Assembly (NCBI RefSeq): GCF_004799515.1
Contig: NZ_SSMX01000053.1
Location: forward strand, 105,080-169,079
Source of the DNA: Phenylobacterium sp.
Lineage (GTDB): Bacteria; Pseudomonadota; Alphaproteobacteria; Caulobacterales; Caulobacteraceae
DNA: 64,000 nucleotides
Direction: 5' to 3'
Notes under the pieces: model-generated
What the model saw: the letters and a program-made list of their open reading frames with translations, nothing else
Databases searched by the model: none
Told to the model about the DNA's origin: nothing
In this document: positions 34,807 through 43,876 of the stretch, piece by piece
Layout of the letters: each line of letters begins with the position of its first letter
Numbering within the stretch: the first letter of the stretch is position 1
Position numbers and translations under genes: made by a program

Positions 34807-35439
34807 ATGAGGTTTGATCGACGCGGCGTGTTCGGCGCCTCTACCGCGGCCCTACTGCTGATCGCCACCGGAGTCTTAGCCCAACCCGCGGCGGGTCGGG
34901 CTTCGCTGGCCACGGTTCGGGACTTCACCTTGATCGACGCCCAAGGGCAGCCCCACGAACTCTACAAGATGACCGGCGACAAGGCGATCGTCCTGGTTTC
35001 GACGGGTGTCGGCTGCCCGATCGCGCGCGCAATGACGCCGGTGCTCAAGGCGCTACGCGACAAGTATGCCGCCAAGGGTGTCGAGGTGATGATGTTCGAC
35101 TCGAACCTTCAAGATGGCCGCGACGCCATCGTCGCCGAGGCCAAGGAGTTCGGCATCGACATTCCAATCTTGATGGACAAGACCCAGGCTGTCGGCGAAG
35201 CGCTCGGCGTGACCCGCACGGCAGAGGTCTTCGTGGTCGATCCCAAGACGTGGAAAGTCGCCTATCACGGCCCGCTAGATGACCGCTCCGACTACGGCAT
35301 CGCGAAGGCGGCGACCAAGGAATTCGCAGACGTCGCGATCTCCGCCGTCCTGGCCGGCCAGCCGGCCCCTGCGGCGACCCAAGCCTCAAAGGGCTGTCTC
35401 ATCGATTTCCCGACCCGGGTGCAGAAGGCCAAATCCTAG
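34807..35439 (+). CDS. Exported redoxin (peroxiredoxin/thioredoxin-fold) protein
   Basis: 210 residues. An N-terminal hydrophobic signal follows MRFDRRGVFG (twin-arginine-like RRG). The thioredoxin fold is seen as FTLIDAQGQPHELYKM, VSTGVGCPIARAMTPVLKALRDKYA, IPILMDKTQAVGEALGVTRTAEVFVVD and VAYHGPLDDR. The active-site position is GCPI rather than CxxC, with one other cysteine at GCLID near the end. This subfamily is found with secreted oxidoreductases; here it follows the paralog A gene. It may act as a periplasmic reductant or peroxidase; that is inference. Confidence 0.82.
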   Translation: MRFDRRGVFGASTAALLLIATGVLAQPAAGRASLATVRDFTLIDAQGQPHELYKMTGDKAIVLVSTGVGCPIARAMTPVLKALRDKYAAKGVEVMMFDSNLQDGRDAIVAEAKEFGIDIPILMDKTQAVGEALGVTRTAEVFVVDPKTWKVAYHGPLDDRSDYGIAKAATKEFADVAISAVLAGQPAPAATQASKGCLIDFPTRVQKAKS

Positions 35440-35440
35440 G

Positions 35441-35467
35441 ACCCGTCGCGAGGAACTCGCGACGGGT
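35441..35467 (+). terminator. Perfect 12-bp hairpin directly after the redoxin gene
   Basis: ACCCGTCGCGAG, loop GAA and CTCGCGACGGGT pair without mismatch, starting 1 base after the stop at 35439. No T tract follows, so it is either a Rho-independent-like terminator in a GC-rich host or an mRNA-stabilising 3' end. It marks the end of the paralog A-redoxin operon. Confidence 0.7.
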
Positions 35468-35654
35468 GAGTGCAATGCACAAGGTCGCGAATGCGCCACG
35501 AGGGGGCGTTCGCGTCGCTGCAGAAAGAGGACATTCGCGGCGTGCCTGCAGCTGAAGCACTAGAGGTCCGCGCAATCAGTGCGAAGGCGGCCAATTGCAT
35601 TTCTGCAAGCTGGACCGTGATGCTAGCCTCGCCAGAAGCCGTTGAGGGCGCGAC

Positions 35655-37259
35655 GTGTATTCGGTTCATCTGGATCAGGCTCACTTCCTGGCTCAAAATG
35701 ACCATCCCGTGCTCGAAACGACGGTTGGCAGCGTCTTACGGGCGCGCGCAAAGGCGATGCCCGACGCTGAGGCGTTGGTCGAGGCCGACATCGCCGGGGT
35801 GCTCCGGCGGCGCTGGACCTACGGCGAGCTGGCGGCCGAAGCTGAGCGTCTCGCCAGGGCGCTGTTGTCGCGCTACCGGCCGGGGGAACGGATCGCCGTC
35901 TGGGCGCCGAACGTCCCTGAGTGGGTGCTCCTCGAATATGCCGCTGGGTTGGCGGGCCTGACCCTGGTCACCGCCAATCCAGCCTACCGACCGCGCGAGT
36001 TGCAGCACGTGCTGGAGCAGTCCGGCTCAGTTGGCCTGTTCATCGTCAAGGCGCATCGCGGCAACCCGATGGCCGAGATCGCCGCCGAGGTCGCGGCGCA
36101 GATCCGCGCCGTGCGCGAGGTCGTCGATCTCGAGGATCCCTCGGCGCTCTACGCCGGCGAGGGCGCTGCGATCCCCTTACCCGAGGTCAGCCCAGACGAC
36201 CCAGTGCAGATCCAGTACACCTCCGGCACCACCGGCTTTCCGAAGGGCGTGGTACTGCACCATCGCGGCATCACCAACAACGCGCGTCTCTCGATGACGC
36301 GGATGGGCCTGCGGGAAGGCGACGCGGTCCTCAACGTCATGCCGCTGTTCCACACCGCAGGGTGCGGGCTGCTGACGCTGGGCGCCGTGCAGTTCGGCTG
36401 CCGGCTGATCGTGGCGCGGCTGTTCGAGCCGGCGCGGGCGCTGGATATCATCGAAGCCGAACGTGTGGAGTTCGTACTCGGCGTGCCGACCATGCTGGTC
36501 GCCCTGCTGGAAGCTCGGGCCGCCCAGCCGCGCGACCTTTCCTGCGTCCGGACCATGGGATCGGGCGGTGCCATGGTCCCGCCGGAGTTGGTCAGGCGAG
36601 TCCAGACGGCGTTCGGTTGCGCCTTTCACGTTGTCTACGGCCAGACCGAGACCTCGTGCCTCCTGAGCGTCGCCGCCGCCGACGACTGCGAAACGGTCGG
36701 CCAGCCCTTGGCGCAGACGGAGGTGTCCATTCGCGATCCGCAGACCAACGCCGTGCAGCCGATCGGCGCCGTCGGCGAGATCCTCGCGCGCGGCTACGGG
36801 GTCATGCTAGGCTACAATGACGATCCCGAGGCCACGTCGAACGCCATAGACGCTGACGGTTGGCTGCGCACCGGCGACCTCGGGACCCTGGATGCTGGCG
36901 GACGTCTCAGGATCACCGGCCGGGTGAAGGAGATGATCATTCGCGGCGGGGAAAACCTGTTCCCGGCCGAGATCGAGAACGTTCTGCTGGAACACCCCGA
37001 CGTCGCCGAGGCGGCGGTCGTCGGCGTCCCCGACGCGCGCTGGGGCGAGATCGTCGTCGCCTTCCTACGGCCGGCGACGGTGGGGCCGCTGGATCGCGCG
37101 GCGCTGGTGGCCCACTGCCGCGAGCGCATGTCCCCGCAGAAAACGCCGGCGCATTGGATCGAAATCCCGGAGTGGCCGCTCACCGGCTCCGGTAAGGTCC
37201 AGAAATTCGTGCTGCGCGACCGGTTCGTCGCTGGCGAGTTTGAAAGCGCCCGGACTTAG
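35655..37259 (+). CDS. AMP-dependent acyl-CoA synthetase/ligase
   Basis: 534 residues of the ANL superfamily. The P-loop is YTSGTTGFPKGVVLHH (about 190-205), followed by VMPLFHTAGCGLL, VYGQTETSCLLSV, the GWLRTGDLGTLDAGGRLRITGRVKEMIIRGGENLFP block (A8 region) and the adenylation lysine in TGSGKVQKFVLR. It would activate a fatty, aryl or other carboxylic acid as the CoA thioester. Start GTG 35655 has GAGGG upstream. No catabolic partners adjoin it; a frameshifted acetoacetate-decarboxylase-like gene lies 6.6 kb away. Confidence 0.9.
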   Translation: MYSVHLDQAHFLAQNDHPVLETTVGSVLRARAKAMPDAEALVEADIAGVLRRRWTYGELAAEAERLARALLSRYRPGERIAVWAPNVPEWVLLEYAAGLAGLTLVTANPAYRPRELQHVLEQSGSVGLFIVKAHRGNPMAEIAAEVAAQIRAVREVVDLEDPSALYAGEGAAIPLPEVSPDDPVQIQYTSGTTGFPKGVVLHHRGITNNARLSMTRMGLREGDAVLNVMPLFHTAGCGLLTLGAVQFGCRLIVARLFEPARALDIIEAERVEFVLGVPTMLVALLEARAAQPRDLSCVRTMGSGGAMVPPELVRRVQTAFGCAFHVVYGQTETSCLLSVAAADDCETVGQPLAQTEVSIRDPQTNAVQPIGAVGEILARGYGVMLGYNDDPEATSNAIDADGWLRTGDLGTLDAGGRLRITGRVKEMIIRGGENLFPAEIENVLLEHPDVAEAAVVGVPDARWGEIVVAFLRPATVGPLDRAALVAHCRERMSPQKTPAHWIEIPEWPLTGSGKVQKFVLRDRFVAGEFESART

Positions 37260-37407
37260 CAGGCCCTTGGCCTCGCCGTGCGGGACCCGACGCCAGGGCC
37301 GCTTTGCAGCCGACGTTCCCAAGTCCGAGATGCGCCGTAACCGGATCTTGGGATCGCTCCAATTCCGGGACTTCGGCGTGATCGTTCGGCTTGCGGATGA
37401 CCGTTGG

Positions 37408-38955
37408 TCAGGCGCGACGGGGCGGCGGCATCTTGTCTGTCCAGTGGGTCGCCGCCTCATAGGGCTTTGCGAGTTGGAGGCAGGAAATCTCGCCGCGGTT
37501 CGGGCCCACGATCTGCAGGCCGATCGGGAGGCCCTGGGCGCCGAAGCCGGCCGGGACCACCAGGGCGGGGTTTCCCGATAGCGTCACCAGCAGCGCCGAC
37601 TTCATCCACTCGTGATAGGTGCGCATCTCGTGGCCCGCCACCGCCTTGGGCCAGCGCTCGTCCACCGGGAACGGGAACAGCTGCGAGCTGGGCAGGACCA
37701 GGTAGTCGTAGCGGCTGAACAGCGCCTTGACCGCCATCGACCAGGTGGTGCGGGCCGTGGAGGCGGCGGTGATCTCGTAGGCGGTCAGCGGCAGCGCCGT
37801 CTCGACCTCCCAGACCGCTTCGGGCTTGAGTAGAGCGCGCTCGGCGGGATTGCGGTAATTGGCGAGGATCGATCCGCCCTGTTGCCAGGCCCGCAGCTTG
37901 ATCGTGGCCTGCCAAGCCGCCTCGACGGGCGCTGCGACCTTTGCCTCCTCGACCGTGCAGCCTAAGGCCTCGAAGGTCTTCAAGGCCGCGCGGCACAGAT
38001 CCAACACCTCGGGCTCGTGCGGGACCTCGCCGCCGAAGTCGCCGAGCCAGCCGATGCGACGACCTTTCACGGGGGCATCGAGGCTTTGCCGGTAGATGGC
38101 GCCGCCGCCAGGCAGAGAGAGCGGGCTGCGCGGGTCGTAGCCCGCCTGTACCGAAAGCAAGAGCGCCAGATCCTCCACCGAGCGCGCCATCGGCCCCGCC
38201 ACGCCCATGCTGGGTAGCCAGACTTCCGGCCCCGCCGCCGGAACCACCCCGAAACCGGTCCGGAAACCGAACACGTTGTTCCAGCCCGCGGGGTTCCTGA
38301 GGCTGCCGCCGTAGTCGCTGCCGTCGGCCAGCGGCAGCATGCGCGAGGCCAGCGCCGCCGCCGCGCCGCCGCTCGAGCCTCCCGCCGAGCGGCCGAGGTC
38401 ATAGGGATTGTGCGTGGCGCCGAACACCGGGTTGAAGGTGTGCGAACCGAAGCCGAATTCCGGGGTGTTGGTCTTGCCGACGAAGATGACGCCAGCCTGC
38501 CGCAGACGCTCCACCATGAGGCTGTCGGCCGCGGCGACGCGGTCCTTGTAGATCGGCGAGCCCTGAGTGAAGCGCAGACCCTTCACCGGCTGCAGGTCCT
38601 TCACGGCGTGCGGCAGGCCGTGCAAGGGCCCGAGTGTCCCACCCCTGGCCTGCAGCTCATCGGCCGCGGCCGCCTGGTCCATCAGGGTCTCACGGGCCGG
38701 CATCGAGACGACGGCGTTGACCGACGGGTTCACGGCCTCGATCTGATCGAGGCAGGCCGCCATGACCTCGCGCGCGGAGGCCTTTTTCGAGCGGATCGCC
38801 GCCGCCAGGGCCGAACCGCCCATTCGGCAGAGATCGGAGCCGGCCGCGATCGCCAGGCCCGAAGACGCCGCCACCACAACGCCGGCGCCCGACGCGATCA
38901 CAGCCCGACGCGTCGGATCCTCACCTTGGTCCCCCCCACCTTGGCCGCCGCCCAT
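37408..38955 (-). CDS. Amidase (amidase-signature family), probably Tat-exported
   Basis: 515 residues. The amidase-signature triad is visible: lysine in HAVKDLQPV, cis-serine in DGSDYGGSLRNPAG and the nucleophile in GRSAGGSSGGAAAAL. A twin-arginine motif (TRRAVIASGAG) in the first 25 residues suggests export. Start ATG 38955 follows GGGGGAGG. The open frame runs on for ~340 codons upstream with no protein character, so the longer form is rejected. It hydrolyses amides; substrate unknown. Confidence 0.9.
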   Translation of the reverse strand: MGGGQGGGDQGEDPTRRAVIASGAGVVVAASSGLAIAAGSDLCRMGGSALAAAIRSKKASAREVMAACLDQIEAVNPSVNAVVSMPARETLMDQAAAADELQARGGTLGPLHGLPHAVKDLQPVKGLRFTQGSPIYKDRVAAADSLMVERLRQAGVIFVGKTNTPEFGFGSHTFNPVFGATHNPYDLGRSAGGSSGGAAAALASRMLPLADGSDYGGSLRNPAGWNNVFGFRTGFGVVPAAGPEVWLPSMGVAGPMARSVEDLALLLSVQAGYDPRSPLSLPGGGAIYRQSLDAPVKGRRIGWLGDFGGEVPHEPEVLDLCRAALKTFEALGCTVEEAKVAAPVEAAWQATIKLRAWQQGGSILANYRNPAERALLKPEAVWEVETALPLTAYEITAASTARTTWSMAVKALFSRYDYLVLPSSQLFPFPVDERWPKAVAGHEMRTYHEWMKSALLVTLSGNPALVVPAGFGAQGLPIGLQIVGPNRGEISCLQLAKPYEAATHWTDKMPPPRRA

Positions 38956-39081
38956 GCCCACCTCCCCCGAGAAAAGGGCAAGGCTAGTCCCGCTGTTCGC
39001 GCATTGCACGGCGCCTTTGCGCCATAGCGGACGTCCGGCGAGTCCGCTTAAAGTCACGACCGGTGATCCGCCGGGGGGCGC

Positions 39082-39816
39082 ATGGAAATCCACAAACCGA
39101 AGCCGTGGCACGGCTGGCGCGAGTTCCTGAAGGAGATCGGCACCATCGTCATCGGCGTCCTGATCGCCATCGCCTTCGAGCAGACGGCGGAATGGCTGCA
39201 TTGGCGCCACAAGCTGGCCGACGCCGACGCGGCCGTGCAGTTCGAGCTGCACGACGACGACCTGCCCCAGGCCTACGCGCGTCTCGTCGTGCGGGGATGT
39301 CTGGACAAGCGGCTGGACGCGCTCACCGCCGTGCTCGCCGCCGATCAATCGCGCGAGGCCTTCGCCCGTCTCGTCAAAGACTACAATCCGCCGTTCCGCA
39401 CTTGGGACATGAACGCGTGGCAGGCCATGGTTTCCTCTGACGTCCTTACCCGTCTCACCGCCGAGGAGGCTCTCCATCGATCTCAGGTCTATAACGTCGT
39501 GCCCGCGACCGGCGCCATCAACGTGCGGGAGCGCCAGGACGCCACCGACCTGGGAGCCCTCGACCCGAGACCCGGCCCGCTGACGGCGGTGGAACGTGAC
39601 CGCGCCGTCCTGGCGCTGCAGCGATTGCGCATCGACAATCTGCAGATGTTCTACGCGTCCGTCACCCTGCTGCGCGCCGGCGAGGACCTTGGCGTGGCGC
39701 TGACGGACAAGGACAAGGCCAGAGTGATATCCGAGCTGCGCCCGACCTGGGGAAGCTGCCTTGTCGACCCACAGACAAAAACGCCCAGCCTGAACAGCCA
39801 GGCGCCCCTCGCCTGA
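39082..39816 (+). CDS. Hypothetical protein with one N-terminal membrane helix
   Basis: 244 residues. The start MEIHKPKPWHGWREFLKEIGTIVIG and a hydrophobic helix (IGTIVIGVLIAIAFEQTAEWL) match a family common in Caulobacterales and sphingomonads; the rest is soluble and alpha-helical, with cysteines at RGCLDKR and WGSCLVD. Its function is unknown to me. It is divergent from the amidase gene. Confidence 0.8.
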   Translation: MEIHKPKPWHGWREFLKEIGTIVIGVLIAIAFEQTAEWLHWRHKLADADAAVQFELHDDDLPQAYARLVVRGCLDKRLDALTAVLAADQSREAFARLVKDYNPPFRTWDMNAWQAMVSSDVLTRLTAEEALHRSQVYNVVPATGAINVRERQDATDLGALDPRPGPLTAVERDRAVLALQRLRIDNLQMFYASVTLLRAGEDLGVALTDKDKARVISELRPTWGSCLVDPQTKTPSLNSQAPLA

Positions 39817-39928
39817 GACTGCCCCGGGACCCGTTGCGGCGGGCGGAAGAGTCCGATTGCGTAACTTGCCCGGAACGACGGCGCTTGAGGTCGGGACGCA
39901 CATCGAAACCCGCACATCGGAGCCGAAA

Positions 39929-40351
39929 GTGGAAGCGCTGTTGCTGCGGTTCCTCCTTGGGCCCCTGTTCATCGCGCACCTCTACTGGAAGATCGCCGTG
40001 CTGCCGGGCGGGATCGAATCCTGGTGGAACAACCTCCAGGGCGCCGGCTATCCTTGGTTTGTCCCAGCCTATGTGTTGTCGGCTGAGATCGCCGGCGCGC
40101 TGTTGCCGATCCCCGGCGTGCTGACCCGCTACGTGGCGCTCTACGCCATGCCCATGATGGCTGGGGCGGCGCAGTTCTGGGCGGTCCGAAAGGGCTTCTA
40201 TTTCACAGCCGCGGGCTCTGAACTTCCGCTGGTCTGGTTCACGCTGCTCGGCATCCAGGCCGTCGCGGGTGACGGGCCGGGGGCGCTCGCGCCCTCGCCA
40301 AACTGGCGCACGGTCGCAGGGCGGCTGCGGATCAAGGCACGCCTCGCCTAG
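39929..40351 (+). CDS. DoxX-like small membrane protein
   Basis: About 140 residues with four hydrophobic helices. The pattern (LLLRFLLGPLFIAHLYWK, AYVLSAEIAGALLPIPGVLTRYVAL, LYAMPMMAGAAQFW, ELPLVWFTLLGIQAV) fits DoxX-family membrane proteins. I placed the start at GTG 39929, where GGAG lies 6 bases upstream; the open frame begins at 39857. Function unknown. Confidence 0.7.
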   Translation: MEALLLRFLLGPLFIAHLYWKIAVLPGGIESWWNNLQGAGYPWFVPAYVLSAEIAGALLPIPGVLTRYVALYAMPMMAGAAQFWAVRKGFYFTAAGSELPLVWFTLLGIQAVAGDGPGALAPSPNWRTVAGRLRIKARLA

Positions 40352-40421
40352 GTCGGCCGTCCACCGATCGCCGAGGTTGCGCGGCCGCCCTCCATGTCGG
40401 ATCGCAAGTGGCTCCGCACCT

Positions 40422-40910
40422 TCAGCCCGTCTCTCCGTACATGGTCCGGCTGTCCGCTTCGGGAAGTTCCTCGAACCAGCGCCGGAACTCCGCGGAGTGC
40501 CACTGGCGACGCAGCTTCCACCAGCTCTTGATGCCGGGTTGCGAGGCGAAGCTGGTCGCCTGGCGCTCGATCATCTGCCAATGCTCGGGATCCAGCTGAC
40601 CGCGCAGCCATTGGGCGCGGGAGGATTCGTAGAAGCGGAAGATGCTGCTCGCCAGAGCGACGAAGCGGACCTTCGCGTCGGCGTCCTGGGAGTCGAAATC
40701 CGCGAGGGATTCCCGCCAGATACGGGCCAATTCGCCATCGTTGATGATGCTCGAGTTGATCGCATAGTAGTTCGCCGAATGCGCCTGCGATGTGGAGGCT
40801 CGCACAGCCCGGATGGCGAGGCGCAGTTGGATGCCGACAAAGACCAGGGAGGCGACCACGGCGATGGCGGAAATGATTTGCGACAGCGCCGACAACCGAT
40901 CCAGCGACAT
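40422..40910 (-). CDS. Hypothetical small membrane-anchored protein
   Basis: 162 residues. One N-terminal helix (SQIISAIAVVASLVFVGIQL) is followed by a helical soluble part with many Trp and Arg residues (LARIWRESLADF, IKSWWKLRRQWH, FRRWFEELPE). Start ATG 40910 follows GGGAGGCG with ideal spacing. This is a widespread but unnamed family; no function assigned. Confidence 0.75.
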   Translation of the reverse strand: MSLDRLSALSQIISAIAVVASLVFVGIQLRLAIRAVRASTSQAHSANYYAINSSIINDGELARIWRESLADFDSQDADAKVRFVALASSIFRFYESSRAQWLRGQLDPEHWQMIERQATSFASQPGIKSWWKLRRQWHSAEFRRWFEELPEADSRTMYGETG

Positions 40911-41275
40911 CACGCCTCCCGCCCGTTCCGATTCTGGACCCGCATCCCCCAGACGGGTCAATGAAGCTCGATGCGCCCGATCGCGCAACCTAGACAGTCA
41001 AGCTTCAACGACGGGCTGCTACGCCATCGCACGATCCGGAAATACAGGCAGGGCGATCTTACCTCATAGGCAGCCCACAGCAGATGCTCCGGACCTCGCT
41101 TTCGAGCGAGAAACGGCCCCTCCGACGGGCGCCGCGGCAACGTCCGCTCTCCCCCGATCCGGAAATTCGCGGGATCCGCTTTAGGGCCTAACCCTAAGAC
41201 CGCGCTCGACCCGTAGCGGACATTGCGGCCGAAGCTGGCATAGTCCTCCGCTCAGGGGCATCCGGGGGGACCATC
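40911..41275. other. 365-base intergenic region without recognised content
   Basis: This lies between divergent genes at 40422-40910 and 41276. Short open frames inside it have no protein character. I found no strong palindrome, tRNA or repeat. Confidence 0.5.
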
Positions 41276-41844
41276 GTGGGCATGTTCGAGTATGTCGTCG
41301 TTCTGACGGGAGTCGTGATCGGGCTCGCCCTGACTCATCTGATGCAAGGCATCGCGCGGATCGTCGAACAGCCCAGCCGCATGCGCATCTGGTGGCTGCA
41401 CCTGGGCTGGGTCGGCTACATGTTCGTGAACGCCGTGTTCTGGTGGTGGTGGGAGTTCAGACTGCGGCTGATCACCAGTTGGTCGTTCCAGTTCTACGCT
41501 TTCGTGCTCGGCTACGCGTTCCTGATCTACCTGATCTGCGCCGTACTCTTCCCCAGCGACGCCGCGCCGTTCCAAAGCTTCAAGGACTACTTCATGGCCC
41601 GCCGGCGGTGGTTCTTCGGGCTGCTGATCGCGTGGTTGGCCGTGGACTTCTTCGACACCTGGGCGAAGGGCTCGGTCTATTTCGCGTCGCTCGGAATCGA
41701 ATATCCGATCGCCCAGGCAGGTCTTGCGCTGCTTTCCTTGTGGGCCTGTTGAGCCGGCGTGAACGCGTCCAGGTCGCCGTCTGGCTTCTCGTCGTCGGCT
41801 ATCAGGCGTTGCGGATCGTTCGCTTCTTCGACCACCCCGCATAG
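41276..41844 (+). pseudogene. Hypothetical multi-pass membrane protein, frameshifted near its C-terminus
   Basis: The frame from 41276 encodes MGMFEYVVVLTGVVIGLALTHL, a WWWWEFRLRL motif, FMARRRWFFGLL and AKGSVYFASLG, then hits a stop at 41750. A second frame continues from about 41737 with LVGLLSRRERVQVAV and LLVVGYQALRIVRFF to a stop at 41844. The two pieces together make a ~189-residue protein with five or six helices, the usual size of this family. One missing base near 41735-41740 explains it. It may be mutation or sequence error. Confidence 0.75.
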
Positions 41845-41946
41845 GACAGGCGAACACTCTGGCTGGTCAAACTCCGCTTTCCATCCGCGTATTTCGACAA
41901 TGGCTTCGCCCTCAGCGCCCCGGCGGGGCCAGCAGAAACCTGCGGA

Positions 41947-42131
41947 TCATATCGGCTGGCAGTTTCGGATCAGCTTCACGCCATTGACGGTGACGAAGGC
42001 GGACCGATGCGGGGCATCATCGGTGTCATTCACGTTCGGGTACATCAGCGTCTCTCGTGGGCCGTGATCTCGAGGCCGGTGCTGAACAGCAGGCCTGCGC
42101 CAAGGGCCATGAAGCCGCGACGGCGGTGCAT
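41947..42131 (-). pseudogene. Remnant of a Tat-exported protein, possibly alpha/beta hydrolase
   Basis: From ATG 42131 the reverse strand encodes MHRRRGFMALGAGLLFSTGL, a good twin-arginine signal, ending at a stop at 42045. In the adjacent frame it continues as ETLMYPNVND...FVTVNGVKL, which looks like the start of an alpha/beta hydrolase (FVTVNGVKL is a typical first strand), and stops at 41947. No body of a hydrolase follows, so the gene is both frameshifted and truncated. Family assignment is tentative. Confidence 0.5.
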
Positions 42132-42517
42132 CGATCACTCCGCGACGGGCGGCCAATTCACCGGCCGACGCGAGCGCGGGCACCGCTGGAGAGCCTCGTC
42201 GATCCGGCATTCGCCCTAGAACAACGGGGTCAGACCCGGACCGATCAGAGACGGGTGTCGGCTACGGATCGGTTGTCCACGTTGGGACTCCAGCCAGCAA
42301 GCGGACGTGGCGCGACCGGCTCGGAAGCAGACGTTCGCAACGGGCGAGATGCGCCAGGAGCGGAAGTTGGTCCAAAGCCGGATTTCAGACGTTCAATCGA
42401 ACCTCGCGCCACGGCACTGCTTTCGCGCGCGCATGGGGCAACTGGTGCAAGCGCCCTGTACAACCCACGACAGCTCGCGCCAACGCTGCTCCATCGCTCG
42501 ATGGAACGGCGAGAGCG
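42132..42517. other. 386 bases without recognised genes in the decay zone
   Basis: Open frames here on both strands (for example reverse 42245-42463) have no recognisable domain. The segment is probably leftover sequence between truncated genes. No repeats or terminal inverted repeats of a mobile element were found by eye. Confidence 0.45.
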
Positions 42518-42706
42518 TCACGACACCATGATGACGAGGGCGATACCCGGTAGCATCAGGTATGCTCTCCAGAACTCGGCGGCACTTGCTCGTGTGCTTT
42601 CTGACCGAGCGAGGGCGCCCCCTTTGGCATCGAATGCTAGCCCGCAGCGGATGCCGGCGATCACGTCGGCAATGCTGACAGGGACTGAGATTTCTGTATC
42701 GGTCAT
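42518..42706 (-). CDS. Truncated small membrane-type protein, unknown
   Basis: 62 residues from ATG 42706, with AGGAG 5 bases upstream. It begins MTDTEISVPVSIADVIAGIR and ends with a partial hydrophobic segment (AEFWRAYLMLPGIALVIMVS). The architecture looks like the N-terminus of a longer alphaproteobacterial membrane protein that has been cut off within its first helix. Possibly non-functional. Confidence 0.5.
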   Translation of the reverse strand: MTDTEISVPVSIADVIAGIRCGLAFDAKGGALARSESTRASAAEFWRAYLMLPGIALVIMVS

Positions 42707-43653
42707 GACGTCTCCTGGGTTGGACCATCGAGAAGAGCCAGGGGCGGACACAAGAAGAGGTGGAAGCGTGAGCCCAAGACCCTTGCGCTATGAGACTGAG
42801 CAGCAGATCGCGGCGATGATCGCCAAGGACAAGGAGCGGTTCCTCGACATTGAGGATTGGCTGCACAACATCGACGTGATCGCCGAGTTATTACCTGAGG
42901 ATCATCGTGAGGTCGTGCGGCCCCGTTCAGGATGCGGGCGATGTGGATGTACTTCAGATCCACGCCCATCCGGTCGGCGCAGCCCTTCTGGTGCAGCAGG
43001 CAGGAGGAGTCGGCCGAGACGACATAGTCGGCGCCGGAGCGCTTCTGGTCGGTGACCTTGTCGTAACCCATCTTCGCCGAGACGGTCGGCTCGAAGACGC
43101 TGAAGGTCCCGCCGAAACCGCAGCACTCGTCCGGGCGGGCCAGGTCGGCGAAGGCGATCCCCTCGACCAGCGACAAGAGGGCCTTGGGCTTGGAGAACGG
43201 CGGCTGGCGGATCTCCGTGGGGCTCGCGATATTGATGCCGCGCAGCGAGTTGCAGTTGTAGTGGATCGCCACCTTGTGCGGGAACTTCGCCCACGGCAGG
43301 GCGTCGATCTTCAGGACATCGTGCAGGAATTCCGTCAGCTCCAGGGTCCGCTCGCGGACGTGGGCCACCTCGGGCGTCTGCTCGACCGCGGTCAGGTGGG
43401 CGCGCACCTGGTGAGCACAGCTGCCGGACGGGCAGACGATATACTCGTAAGGCGCGAAGTTGCGGACGAACAAGGCCTCGCAGGCCGCCGCCTCATGGTG
43501 GCAGCCGGTGTTGACCATGGGCTGGCCGCAGCAGGTCTGGTCGAACGGATAGTCGACCTCGCAGCCCAGCCGTTCCAGCAGTTCAAGCGTGGCGACGCCC
43601 ACCTCCGTCTCGAAGGCGTCCATGTAGCAGGGGATGAACAGGCCGATGCGCAT
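42703..43653 (-). CDS. lutA: LutA/YkgE-like (Fe-S)-binding oxidoreductase, C-terminus altered
   Basis: About 245 residues of good CCG-domain protein: MRIGLFIPCYMDAF, QTCCGQPMVNTGCH (first CCG), CPSGSCAHQVR, HYNCNSLRGI, DECCGFGGTFSVF (second CCG) and ADSSCLLHQKG, ending YIHIARILNGA. Family members stop about here, but this frame runs ~70 more codons of non-family sequence to 42703 past a likely junction near 42910. LutA works with LutB and LutC in lactate oxidation; neither is present, so function is doubtful. Start ATG 43653 was set by homology of the N-terminus. Confidence 0.75.
   Translation of the reverse strand: MRIGLFIPCYMDAFETEVGVATLELLERLGCEVDYPFDQTCCGQPMVNTGCHHEAAACEALFVRNFAPYEYIVCPSGSCAHQVRAHLTAVEQTPEVAHVRERTLELTEFLHDVLKIDALPWAKFPHKVAIHYNCNSLRGINIASPTEIRQPPFSKPKALLSLVEGIAFADLARPDECCGFGGTFSVFEPTVSAKMGYDKVTDQKRSGADYVVSADSSCLLHQKGCADRMGVDLKYIHIARILNGAARPHDDPQVITRRSRRCCAANPQCRGTAPCPWRSSPRSAAQSHSARVLGSRFHLFLCPPLALLDGPTQETS
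42768..43055 (+). pseudogene. 5' fragment of an unknown gene, truncated at a junction near 42910
   Basis: GTG 42768 has GAGG 7 bases upstream. About 46 codons look like a real protein (VSPRPLRYETEQQIAAMIAK, then IEDWLHNIDVIAELLPEDH). After about 42910 the frame enters the antisense of the lutA-like gene and becomes arginine-rich nonsense until a stop at 43055. This gene has probably lost its body in a deletion or rearrangement. Confidence 0.5.
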
Positions 43654-43876
43654 GCGGGAGCCGGAGCGATGACGAAGGCGGTCCGGGCGTTGTGGCGGCT
43701 GGTCCCGACGCCGTATTGTATCGCGTTGCCCCGCCTTGCCGGCCCCTGCCCGCCCGGCGGGACGCGGGTCAAGGATCGCCAAGCCGCGAGGCCCCCTACA
43801 ATCCCGCTCCGCAGCAGGCCGCTAGCGTCCGCCTCCACCTGCGCCAGCCGTTGGCGCGACGGAACAGGAGCGCGCC

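Noticed and set aside
38956..39972. N-terminal extension of the amidase frame to 854 codons
   Set aside because: It overlaps the divergent 39082-39816 gene, has no family sequence, and a strong ribosome binding site precedes the ATG at 38955.
42057..43055. 332-codon forward frame through the decay zone
   Set aside because: Only codons from GTG 42768 to about 42910 look like protein; the rest is non-coding or antisense to lutA.
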